Assembly (NCBI GenBank): GCA_029339505.1
Contig: JAQISU010000179.1
Span: forward strand, 17,236,001-17,300,000
Direction of reading: 5' to 3'
Length of the DNA stretch: 64,000 nucleotides
From: Unio delphinus
Lineage: Eukaryota; Mollusca; Bivalvia; Unionida; Unionidae
Positions 49,101 through 58,596 of the stretch are shown piece by piece. The stretch's first letter is position 1, and each line of letters begins with the position of its first letter. The notes beneath the pieces were generated by a model that ran no database searches, was not told the DNA's origin, and was given only the letters and a program-made list of their open reading frames with translations. A program made the position numbers and the translations under genes.

Positions 49101-50104
49101 AATTTTATTTTACATAGTTCACATTAAATGATAAGAAAGTTCTAAATTTTATCTATGGGTGAGTTCCCCACATTAAAAGTGCCTTCCCTGGGTTCCATGT
49201 ATGTTTTACTGGAACAGCCTTCTAAGGACCAGTCTGAGTGAAAATAGTTAAACCTCTATACATGGATAAGTCTGAATATATTTAGACCACTTTTACAGAA
49301 CCAGTCTGAATATAAATATTTAGACCACTTGACAGGCACCAATCTGAACAGAAATATTTAAACCTCTATTCAGGGACCAATCTGATTAAAAATATGTAAA
49401 CCTCTTTACAGTAACCAATCAGAACAGAAATATGTAAACCTCTTTACTGTAACTAGTCTGAAAAGAAAGATTTAAACTATTTTATAGAACCATCCTGAAT
49501 AGAATTTTTTTTAACTCTTTACAGTCTGAACAGATATTGAAACCTCTTTATAGGACCACTCAGAATATAAATAGTTATCCTCTTTACAGGGACTGGTCTG
49601 AATAGAAATATATAAACTGCTTTACAGGGACCAGTCTGAATAGAAATGCTTAAACTTCATTACAGGGACTTGACTGAATAGAAATATTTATACATCTTCA
49701 CAGGGATCAGTTCTGAATAGAAATATTTAAATCTCTATACAGAAACCAGTCTGAATAAAGCTTGCCAGTCACTTTTGTGGGTCGATGGTTCTTTCTAAGG
49801 TTTTCCTGAGGTCTTCCTCCACCATTTATACTGGCTGCCACATATTGTCTATCTTGTGCTGAAAAATGGTGTTAAGCCCTATAACAACAACAACAGGAAC
49901 CAGTCTGAATAGAAATATTTAAATGAATTCATATTACCAGCATTAACACTGTATTTCTTTTTTTTTTTTTTTATAGGATTCCTTGCATTATATAAAGGCT
50001 TAGGGCCCACTGTTCTCAGGACATTTCCAGCAACTGGGGCTCTCTTCCTAGCGTTTGAAAATACCAAGAAGGGGCTGACTTATCTAGCTGACAAAGTGTT
50101 TTAA
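40044..50104 (+). CDS. SLC25A15: SLC25A15-type mitochondrial ornithine carrier (ORC1/ORNT1), complete, five coding exons
   Basis: It is predicted to exchange cytosolic ornithine for matrix citrulline across the inner mitochondrial membrane (family knowledge). Exons are 40044-40185, 41389-41800, 43555-43727, 47587-47748 and 49977-50104: 1017 nt, 338 residues plus stop. All junctions are GT-AG with phases 1, 2, 1, 1. Three carrier repeats each show a P-x-[DE]-x-x-K signature: PLDTVK (58-63), PTELVK (156-161) and PADVVK (264-269). ORNT-specific phrases include [53 protein letters not shown] and [13 protein letters not shown]. The N-terminus is about 35-40 residues longer than human ORNT1. An exon acceptor precedes the ATG, so transcription starts upstream. 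No AATAAA lies within 400 bp after the stop. SLC25A2-like paralogues cannot be excluded without a tree. Confidence 0.95.
40186..41388. other. SLC25A15 intron 1
   Basis: Its left part holds no recognised feature. From about 40940 to 41115 it carries a copy of a dispersed repeat (GTCTGTCCATCCATCCATCC ... TTGGCAAATAGGTTGGCAAT ... AGGTCAAAGGTCA) related to 50840-51110. Confidence 0.5.
41389..41800 (+). CDS. SLC25A15: SLC25A15 coding exon 2
   Basis: It encodes residues 49-184: [20 protein letters not shown] (signature 1), the matrix helix, [31 protein letters not shown] (helices 2-3), then [15 protein letters not shown] (signature 2). The acceptor is CATTTCAG|GT and the donor AAAAAT|GTATGA. Reading through the donor meets a stop about 45 nt later. 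Confidence 0.95.
41925..42830. repeat. 36-bp minisatellite, about 26 copies (SLC25A15 intron 2)
   Basis: The unit is TTATGACCTTGTCTGTCTTA then AGTCAGGTGTATTATT, with variants GAAGTTAAGTG and GACATTGTC and small length changes in the T-run. Confidence 0.94.
43138..43340 (+). repeat. Foldback element copy C
   Basis: The left arm GTTCAACTGCAAATAACATA, GACTCAGATCTGCCATT pairs with the right arm AATGGCAGATTTCTATACAA, TTTGCAGGTGGACTTAA in reverse. The centre TTTGATCACTCCTAGCAATC, TGCATAGACCCAGATC matches the other copies. It lies inside SLC25A15 intron 2. Confidence 0.65.
43555..43727 (+). CDS. SLC25A15: SLC25A15 coding exon 3
   Basis: It encodes residues 186-242: [40 protein letters not shown], then [17 protein letters not shown]. 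The acceptor is TTTTCCAG|T and the donor ATAG|GTAATT. The four-phenylalanine run is a hallmark of ornithine carriers. Confidence 0.95.
43728..47586. other. SLC25A15 intron 3
   Basis: 3.9 kb without a recognised gene. A short duplication near 45165-45220 (TTCAGAGATGTTGACA, four copies) and a C-run at 44750-44761 are the only clear structures. Confidence 0.5.
47587..47748 (+). CDS. SLC25A15: SLC25A15 coding exon 4
   Basis: It encodes residues 244-296: [20 protein letters not shown] then KSRIQ (signature 3) and [12 protein letters not shown]. The acceptor is TTTTTTTCAG|GT and the donor GAGG|GTAAGA. Confidence 0.95.
47755..48245. repeat. About 24-bp minisatellite (SLC25A15 intron 4)
   Basis: Variants of TTTTCTGTCATTTGTTCTAT then GCTTC, about 20 copies with length variation, giving a strongly T-rich coding strand. 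Confidence 0.9.
48271..48583 (+). mobile_element. SINE family 1, with 14-bp target-site duplication
   Basis: The head GGTGGTCTAAGTGGTTAGAG then CTTCAAACCC is tRNA-like. The body is the same as the 26047 copy (CAGCATTAAGAGGTTA, CTATAAACTGCCTCACTGCA, ATAGCGATATGACTGAA). CAATAATCACCATT (48257-48270) and CAATAATTACCATT (48584-48597) flank it with one mismatch. Confidence 0.9.
48595..48860. repeat. About 60-65-bp degenerate tandem repeat
   Basis: About four copies of GATGGTTGCTATATGTAGAC, CACA, GGACCATATAAAATAGCAGT, TACAACTTGTG. Confidence 0.75.
49215..49920. repeat. About 40-bp degenerate tandem repeat, split by a SINE fragment
   Basis: Copies of CTTTACAGGGACCAGTCTGA then ATAGAAATATTTAAACCT run up to 49757 and resume at 49898, just before exon 5. 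Confidence 0.85.
49758..49897 (+). mobile_element. SINE family 2, 5'-truncated copy
   Basis: It carries AAGCTTGCCAGTCACTTTTG, TCCTCCACCATTTATACTGG, GCTGAAAAATGGTGTTAAGC and a CAACAACAAC tail. AACCAGTCTGAATA sits on both sides, but it is also part of the host repeat, so the duplication is ambiguous. Confidence 0.8.
49977..50104 (+). CDS. SLC25A15: SLC25A15 coding exon 5 and stop
   Basis: It encodes residues 298-338: [41 protein letters not shown] and a TAA stop. The acceptor is TTTTTTTATAG|GA after a T-run. Helix 6 closes the carrier fold. Confidence 0.95.
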
Positions 50105-50304
50105 TGCAAGATTATTGTTTAAGACTATATGTGTGTTGATAACAATTTTAAAAGATTATCAGCATGTACGAAAATTTGATGTGTGTTGTTTTTACAGAAA
50201 ATGTGTTTGAATGGTCCATTTCAAAGTGGTGTAATTGTATTTAGTGTTTCAGTCATTGACTTCTGAATCACTTGAAAAATCGTTTGATAAAATAATACTG
50301 TATA

Positions 50305-50495
50305 TATTCAGTAACAGTATAGACCTTGACCTACCACTGCATGATATTTTGGCAGATTTGGTCAATGTTGTTTGTTCTATTGATTACTCCCAACAAACTG
50401 CATATACCCAGATCTGTTAGTGTATTATGGGGTGGCTGATCTTGGTCTGTGCAGTTTGCATATAGACTTGACGTGTAAACAGGTATATATGGTAT
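50305..50495 (+). repeat. Foldback element copy D
   Basis: The core is TTTGTTCTATTGATTACTCC, CAACAAACTGCATATACCCA, GATCTG. The right arm GTGGCTGATCTTGGTCTGTG, CAGTTTGCATATAGACTTGA is complementary to the left arms of the other copies. It lies 200 bp after the SLC25A15 stop. Confidence 0.6.
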
Positions 50496-50839
50496 ATATT
50501 AATGAGAGAGAATTTTGTGGTATTGGTAGTGAGAAAAATTAGAGTGATCCTCTTTTGATTTCTAAATGTGTGGTGGTAGGGGAGTAATTAAGTCATTCCC
50601 ATTTTTATAAATGTTTCTCAAAGAACTATATGTTATGTTTTGGTTTATGCATATTAAGTCCCTTGTTTTGCCATATAATTACTGGAGTTCCTGACAGTAT
50701 TAATAGTTATTTTATTATGTACACACTTGATTATGTGTAATGAACACTTGTTTGTGTGGAAAATATTGGAGATTATTTGTAATAGTTGTTGATAATATTG
50801 TCATTCTTGGTGTGATATAAGGTGTCTTGGTGTTGTCTG

Positions 50840-51430
50840 TCCTTCTGTTCTATATATTGCTTCAGTTGCATAACTCTATCATCAACCATTACCAATCTTA
50901 GTTAATAGGTTGAATTTGGTTCAGGAAGAAGCCGATCTAATACAAGGTCAGAAGGTCAAAGATTATGGTCACAGTGACCTTAAAGGAAAATTAATAGCTT
51001 CTGTACAATAACATTAGTTCTACTTTACAGTCTTGGACAAAGTATTGTGGATTGCTGTCACTTTTTCTATAGAATAATCCTATCGATTTCAGGTCAAAGG
51101 TCAGATACTGTAACTGAAAAAAACTGGTATCTGCACATTATTATTAGTTTACCTCACAGATCTGTATTTAATTTTGTGGATGGTTTGCACATGGAATAAG
51201 GTCAAAGTTGAAATGATTTGGGGTCAATATGTTAAAGGTCAAGATCATTGTGGCTGAAATATGGTTTCTGCACAAAAAATATTCAGTTTTTAACTTTTTA
51301 CCTGCACTAATAATTGTGGTTGATTGAAACTTTGTGAAACAAAGAAACCTTTTGATTTGGAGATAAAAAGGTCAAAGATCAAGTTGACTGACCAAAAGAA
51401 TCAAATTTTTTATTTGCAAAATAACTTTTG
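50840..51430. repeat. Dispersed/tandem repeat with GGTCAAAGGTCA motifs
   Basis: Three or four diverged copies of a roughly 110-150-bp unit (AAGGTCAAAG ... TGGTTTCTGCACAA ... TATTGTGGATTGCTGTCAC). It is related to the block in SLC25A15 intron 1. Confidence 0.55.
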
Positions 51431-51975
51431 TTCTAGACAGTGTCACATTTATACCAAAGTTTAAGGAGGTCTATGCTGAAAGTAAGGAATATACCTATTG
51501 ATTTTTGCAAATCTCCAGCATCACCTCTGTATACTAGTTCCAGTGTTGGCCAGAACTATAAATATGGAATGGACATATAATGTAACATTCATGGAACTAT
51601 AACTGGTCAGTTGTCCAGAGGACAGAGGGTCCATCCATTAGTACGACCATTATCACTACTCCTCCTAAACTACTTTAAGGACTGCCTTGAATTTTGATAC
51701 TCATTCATCTTCCTAAATGAAACTGGTGATGCTTGACTTAGAACATGGCTGCTACGGTGGCCATTTTGAAAATCTTCTTAATGCTTTACATCAGTGTGAA
51801 AAGATTTGTTGCGAAAAGGTTTTCACCAGAAGACATCTTATGATGTATATTTGGTCCAAAATAAAAATAGTGCCAGTCTGATGGGCAAACATGGCCACAA
51901 CAGTGACCATTTGCTGTCACTACTCCTCCAAAATGGAGGGTCATATCAAAATGGGATGTTTACTGAACAACTTCT

Positions 51976-52216
51976 AGCAGAGTGGTCTAAATCACTCAAT
52001 TTTACAGATCACTGCCATCTCACCCACCTCTGTCTGCGTGGGTTCAAGTCTCAGATTCGGCCAATGTGGTTATATGAGAAAGCTTGCCAGTAGCTTTTTG
52101 TGGTTCTTTCCTGGGTTTTTCCCGGGTTCTCCCTCCATCACTTATACTCGCTTCCATGTATAGCCTATCTTGTGCAGAAAAATGGCGTTAAACTCTACAA
52201 CGACGACAACAACTAC
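51976..52216 (+). mobile_element. SINE family 2, complete copy with 9-bp target-site duplication
   Basis: The head AGCAGAGTGGTCTAAATCAC and B box GGGTTCAAGTC lead to GCTTGCCAGTAGCTTTTTGT, CATGTATAGCCTATCTTGTG and a tail of CAACGACGACAACAAC. ACAACTTCT is present exactly at 51967-51975 and 52217-52225. It sits inside an older dispersed repeat (51640-52490) with GGCCATTTTGAAAATCTT phrases. Confidence 0.9.
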
Positions 52217-52489
52217 ACAACTTCTTATGCTGTCTGATTGGTCCTACTGGTGCCATTCAGACATTCAATATGCCTGCCACAATGGATATATTAAAATCTT
52301 TTAATTACTATTTCTCATGAATGAATGGTCATATCTGCATGTGGTTTTCACTGAAGCACATATGACATCTGGTTGGCCATAAATGGCACCAATCTAGTTC
52401 TAACATGACAGTCATAATGATCATCTTGTAAATTTTATTATGACTACTTCATGGCTGGCCATCTTGACATTATGCCTTCATCCAAAGAC

Positions 52490-53104
52490 TTTGATGTATA
52501 AATGGAAAAAGGTTTACATAACGATATCAACAGGTAGTTTGAAATTATTGTTATCGATTAAGAATATCAATGAAGGTTTCAACACACTGCATTTATAAAG
52601 AAGAAATGATCTTTTCTTGAATTCTTGGAAATTCATTTTAGCCAGTAGAGCACCATTCTCTTCAAGGGACTCTTGTTTATTTCCCAAATGCCAGGCTATT
52701 GTAATCAACTTTTAACTTAGTCCCACTGTTTAGAGAAAAATAGTGTGGTTGTATAATTTTTTTGGTATGATTTTAATCTACATGTTGACCTACCTCTATT
52801 TAGAATCTCAGCTAATGTATGTGCCAACTTGTAGGTAGTCGACTAAGTGAAACTGATCATTTTATTGATATCGTCACCTGTATAAGATTATGATGCTGTG
52901 ATAGTGACAATCTTTTAAAAAAAATGCTGATAGACATTGATTTGCAATTACCAAATATATACAAAGTTTTTTTCTTTTTATTTGGTGTATGAACTTGCCA
53001 TTCTTTTAGGTCCTTTTCAACTATCTGATAAAATGAGCATTTTTAGATTTATACCAGAAATATTTAATGATCTGATAAAAAATGAACTTTTTATACATTT
53101 TAAT
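52490..53104. other. 3' flank of SLC25A15, part without clear features
   Basis: AT-rich, nothing recognised. Confidence 0.5.
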
Positions 53105-53290
53105 GATATTACTATTGATAGTGATTACTGGAAATGCATAGATTTTATGGTGATATTACAGTTGAATCGTGATTACTGGAAATGCGTGTCTTTGATGATG
53201 ATATTACTATTGATAGTGAGTACTGGAAATGCATATATTTTATGGTGAAATTACTATTGATAGTGATTACTGGAAATGCATGTATTTTCA
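53105..53290. repeat. About 50-bp tandem repeat, four copies
   Basis: The unit is TTACTATTGATAGTGATTAC, TGGAAATGCATAGATTTTAT, GGTGATA with small changes. The open frame across it is an artefact. Confidence 0.85.
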
Positions 53291-53699
53291 AGGGTATAAT
53301 ATCTTGTGTATTTTCAAGAAATTATGTTTTTAGTGTACTTAACTTTGTAGTTAAATTCTGTTTTCAAAAATGAGCATTAAAGACAATGACATTTTACTGA
53401 GTTTATAAATTCATGATGTTTTGCAAACACAAAATTAACTAAAATTATAACCCCACCTGTATTTTTTGTATAGGTGGCATGTCTTTGTATAAATATTATT
53501 GCATGTCAAAGATATGATTAATAAATCTTTTTAAATAAATTTATTTCAGAGATGCATATATTGAGCTGATTGAATAAGTACCTACATACAATTTTTTTTT
53601 TGAAACTGCCCTTTTTATAACATATTATTGCTGTGATGACAGATCTATTCTAAATTTGATTGAAACTGAAATTGCATTGCATTATTGTTTTTTCTCATA

Positions 53700-54245
53700 A
53701 CATGTTTTTGTTATTAAAAGATCTGTGGAAGATAGGAATGTGGAGCAGTACTGAATCAATGGCTTGTTTTTGTTATTAAAAATCTGTGGAAGATTGAAAT
53801 GTGGAGCAGTACTGAATCAATGGCGTGTTTTTGTTATTAAAAGATCTGTGGAAGATTGAAATGTGGAACAGTACAGAATCAATGGCGTGTTTTTGTTATT
53901 TAAAGATCTGTGGAAGATAAGAATGTGGAGCAGTACTGAATCAATGGCGTGTTTTTGTTATTTAAAGATCTGTGGAAGATTGAAATGTGGAACAGTACTG
54001 AATCAATGGCGTGTTTTTGTTTTTTAAAGATTTGTGGAAGATAGGAATGTGGAACAGCACTGAATCAATGGCGTGTTTTTGTTATTAAAATATCTGTGGA
54101 AGATTGAAATGTGGAACAGCACTGAATCAATGGCGTGTTTTGTTATTAAAGATCTGTGGAAGATAGGAATGTGGAACAGCACTGAATCAATGGCGTGTTT
54201 TTGTTATTAAAAGATCTGTGGAAGATAGGAATGTGGAACAGCACT
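53700..54245. repeat. 62-bp minisatellite, about 9 copies
   Basis: The unit runs AATCAATGGCGTGTTTTTGT, TATTAAAAGATCTGTGGAAG, ATTGAAATGTGGAACAGTAC, TG, with two versions (GATAGGAATG and GATTGAAATG). Confidence 0.95.
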
Positions 54246-54472
54246 AAATGCTTATTTGTTTCAGTATATTATTATTTGTATACTTACTACTTACATGATC
54301 TCTGTATGCACAGTAAGTAATTTATATCAATGGTATATGCAGAGTTATTTGCATATGTGTATGCTGAGTAATTAAGATGATAGACATGTACAATGTAATG
54401 TATGTGATGGGAGTATGCACATTAATTTCTATGACATGTATATGCATAGTAATTTCCATGATTGGAATATGC

Positions 54473-54775
54473 TTGTTTGTTTTATTAGGATTTTTAACGT
54501 AGCTTTAACAATTTTTCAGTCATATCGCTACGATGTCTGCAGTGAGGCAGTTTATAGTGATGTCTAGCACTGAGACATCATGCCGCAGACATGTAGCATG
54601 ATGTCTCACCCAGTCACATTATCCTGACACCAGGCCGACCAGTCCTAACACTAACCTCTTAATGCTGAGTGTCAAGCGAGGCAGCTGTTAGTACCATTTT
54701 TGTAAGTCTTTGGTATGACTCGGCTGGGGATCGAACCAACGACCTCTTGTGAGGCAAATGATTTGTTTGACAGGA
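54473..54775 (-). mobile_element. SINE family 1, minus orientation, 5'-truncated head
   Basis: The reverse complement carries the B box GGTTCGATCCCC, CATACCAAAGACTTACAAAA, CAGCATTAAGAGGTTAGTGT and CGTAGCGATATGACTGAA, and ends CTAATAAAACAAAC. The A-box half of the head is missing or replaced. Confidence 0.85.
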
Positions 54776-54934
54776 GTTTCTAGTGGTGGTCCCTATGATC
54801 CGACACGGGAAAGTATCTGACTTCAATCCGCCATTAGATGAATGAGCTTCATCCATATCATATGAGGCCTCATTTGTAGTGGTTAAACGAGGTAATTACT
54901 GATGCATTAACATTTCTTGTTCTAGTGGTCATAC

Positions 54935-55600
54935 TATTTGTCACACCAAGGTTACTCCATGCCTGTGACTCAATGTCAAATCTCGATTCTAAATGTACAT
55001 CATCTGTCACACTAAGGTGCGTCACAACTTGTGACTTCCACCCAGTAAAGTTTGGCTTGTAGAGGTGGACATTCTGTCACACCAAGGTTACTCCATGCAT
55101 GTGACTCACACAGTAAAATCTAGATTCTAGATGTGGACAATCTGTCACACGACGGTTATGCAAAGCCTGTGACATCCACCCAGTAACATCTGGCTTCTGG
55201 GGTAGACAGCTTGTCACACCAAGTTTACTGAAAGCCTATGAATTTCACCCAACACAGTCTGGCGTCTGGGGTAGACAACTTGTCACACCAAGTTTACTGA
55301 AAGCCTATGACTTTCACCCAACACAGTCTGGCTTCTAGGGGTAGACAGCTTGTCACACCTAGGTTACTGAAAGCCTTTGAATTTCACCCAACACAGTCTG
55401 GCTTCTATAGGCTAAGAATACATCACACTATTGTTACTCAAAGCTTTTTTCTTCCACGTAGTAAAACATTGCTTCTAGCTGTGGACATTCTTTTATAACA
55501 AGGTTTCTCAGAGTTTTAGAGGTGGACATTATATCACACCAGGTTACTCCAAGCCGGTGACTTCCACACAGTTCAGCCTAGTTTCTGGTGGTGGACAATC
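54935..55600. repeat. About 60-bp degenerate minisatellite
   Basis: About ten copies of TGTCACACCAAGGTTACTCC, CCTGTGACTTCCACCCAGT, CTGGCTTCTAG with heavy divergence. 55601-56493 beyond it shows nothing recognised. Confidence 0.8.
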
Positions 55601-56493
55601 ATTAGAGTTTCAAAGCAGATTTTTAAAATATTTTTTTAATGATTTATATCGACATTATTATTAAGTCTCTCCTTCAAATGTTCCGTTTTAATTCTTTTAA
55701 TCCTTATCACTGGGGCCAACATTTCTGTTGTCAAGATCGCTTTAGTTTGAATTTATTTTCTGTATGTAATTAACATTTACTGTAGCTGCTGAAAACTACT
55801 AAAATCATCGTAGAGATGACCTGTGTAATTGGTGATTACATTCTGGTTATTTGTTCAGTAAACGCGGTTAGAGGATTTTCGTGGCAAGTTGCATCATTTT
55901 CACTAAATGTTCGGAGCTTTAACGTGAAGGAAAACAAATGTAGTAAGTGGAGTTGCTTTTAATGATCGATACCATTCAAGTCCTATGATACTAAATTTAT
56001 TTTAATAATTTTGCCAGGAAATGTCATTTTATATTCAGCAAATTATATGACGTTCGCTTTTAAGATGTATTTTGCCAAATTATAAGCAATCACGATCTTT
56101 TCTCTCTAATCATTTTCATTATTAGTCACAGTTGTAATGTTGAAATATGTTACAATATTTGTATTATGTAGGGAGAGGGTTAATTTAAGATGTTAAAACT
56201 CGTGCCAAACCCGTTGTATCATATTGGAAAAATAAACTTAATTAAATCTGCTTGAAAATACAATTTGATTATTTCATTTTACAAAGTGATGCATTTAATA
56301 CTTGATTTTACAATTTGCTCCCATTAATATTTGATTCTACAATTGACTTCTAACAATACTTGATTTTTTCAATATATTCATATTCCTGTCAATCATTGTA
56401 CAATTTAGTTTTATCAGTCTTGATTTCGTATAGTTCATACATGTCGTCTCGTATGCTTCTAATGTTACAGGATATCCCGCTGAGAACTCTGGG

Positions 56494-56727
56494 CCCCGGG
56501 TGGCAATGTGGTCTAAGGCGCTCGCCTTTAGAGATCACTGACATCTCAACTCGGCCTGCGTGGATTCAAGTCTTGGGGTCGGCCAACGTGGGTATGTCAG
56601 ACAACTTGCCAGTAGCTTCCGTGTGTAGGTGGTTCTTCCAGGGTTTCTTCCCGGATTTTTTCTCCACCATGTTTACCGTCCGCCTATCATGTGCTGAAAC
56701 ATAGCGTCATACCCGCAACAATAACAA
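56494..56727 (+). mobile_element. SINE family 2, complete-length copy
   Basis: The head is GGGTGGCAATGTGGTCTAAG, GCGCTCGCC, with a B-box-like GGATTCAAGTC. The body has CTTGCCAGTAGCTTCCGTGT and CTCCACCATGTTTACC, and the tail is CGCAACAATAACAAAC. No convincing target duplication is seen. Confidence 0.82.
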
Positions 56728-56748
56728 ACCTTAGAACCCGTATGCATA

Positions 56749-58596
56749 TTTTATGAGAACTTTTCTTAGATGTTTAGTTGGAATGTTCTATAGATCAGTC
56801 TCATAAACACAGGCTGGGAACTCAGGAAGATAGTAAGAGAGAAAGGATGAGTTCCTAGATAAAGGATGTCACATGATGATGGAAATGTCTTGTAGAAAAT
56901 TACGGAATCGTAGCTGGAATATGAGACTCTTGCTGTTACGGAAAACTTTATGAAGATGTTAGTCCACTAATGTCATTTTTTCCAAGAATCTTTTCCATAA
57001 CTTTTCAAAAGAAATAATCACTCGAAACGGTGTAGATAGGCGACATCTTGGGGACATTGACTCTGCGAGAGGTTCCAGAGATCTGTAACATTCTCCATCA
57101 CTTGTTATGTAAGAAGAGATGTTGTTGTAATAAAGGTTGTCGTACGGCTTATTGTAATAATGGTTGTTGTACGGCTACATCTTTGAGAGAGAGAGAGAGA
57201 AAGAGAGAAAGCTCTTTTAAACAAGTGCCGCCATGATGTTAAATCAGCTACATCTGTATATCTGTAATAAGAAGACAAAACATCTATTTCCTTTGTCGGT
57301 ACGGAACTGACTTTTTATTTAATTAAACAACACAAATATATTGACTACATTCTAGAAACACATCTAAAAACTTTATAATAAAAGTTCATGCAATACATAT
57401 TATATTTTCCCTTTTTCAAGCTTTCCAACTTCATTTATTCGTATAACTTCTGCATTTTAGAATATTATACAAATAGTTAATTCTCAATCAATTTCAAGGT
57501 AGCCAAAAGTGTAAGATGTAATTACTGTAGTTAATGTAACAATTAATTTAAAGAAATGCATTTTACTTATCTTAAAATAGAAGATTGATTTAGAATATAT
57601 TGCTAGATAATATTCTTTCTTACTTAAAGAATACTTTATTTCAATATTAAATCTAACATGAAGTTGTTGGTAGCAATCTCAAGCTTACAATAAAAAGTAC
57701 ATAAATATAATTAAATATAAATTATTTAGAACATTTAAACATTCCGTTACAATATATTAAGAATTCAGTAGCAATGTTGCACACAAAACAGTTTTACTAT
57801 TAAAATCTCAATCATTAAAAATACTTATTTCTAAAGAAGTTACGAATATATAATTATTTTACCTGTAATAAGAAGACAAAACATCTATTTCCTCTGTCGG
57901 TACGGAACTGACCTGACCCTTAAATGCGTGGTCTTTTATATGCATCCTGTGTCAGGTTAACGTACCCTTGGAAATAGATATTTATTCTCTCATCAAGTAA
58001 AAGTCAGTTTTTCCTGGTCCAAACCAGCTTAATTTGACGTCATCTGACATAAGGTACAACTCAGATTTGTAGTTCGTTTGGCATTAGTTACGTCCGAACA
58101 TGATAATCCCTAAATATTCTAAATCAGCAACATATTTAATATATTAAGCCAGCAGCAATGTCCGACAATCTTTAGATAAGAACCATTTTTGTAGAAACGA
58201 CTGTCCATCATTAGTTAAAAACCATTCTGTATTTACGTTAACACGGAAGCCTGCTCTACGCTTTACCGATAAGTCTTTTAGGGGTTCACTGACTTTCAGT
58301 AAGATTTCTTGCTAATGCCTGGTTTTACAAAATATATATCTGACTGATAAACTTAAGAGCTGACTGACTTTTGTTTTATAACCTATTTTCACTCGATAAT
58401 GATTTGCGTTGCCAACTTATGCTTCGTATATCAACTATTTTCCTTCAATTAATATATAGTTGTGCTTTGGAAATAAATGAAATTAATCTTAACACACTTT
58501 TAGAACTTACTTAATATAAATGAATAAAACATTACTCTAATACAATTTAAAGAAAATATCAATCTTATTAATTTTACTGAAAATTGAATCCTAACA
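56749..58596 (-). repeat. 3' LTR (minus orientation), 1848 bp
   Basis: It matches the other LTR with roughly half a dozen substitutions plus a shorter GA-run and one short AT-indel. It contains a 50-bp direct repeat (57262-57311 and 57863-57912) about 600 bp apart. A frame of 62 residues inside it is not protein-like. Confidence 0.85.

Noticed and set aside
54659..54856. 65-residue minus frame MDEAHSSNGG...
   Set aside because: It lies across SINE family 1 and its flank; not a gene.
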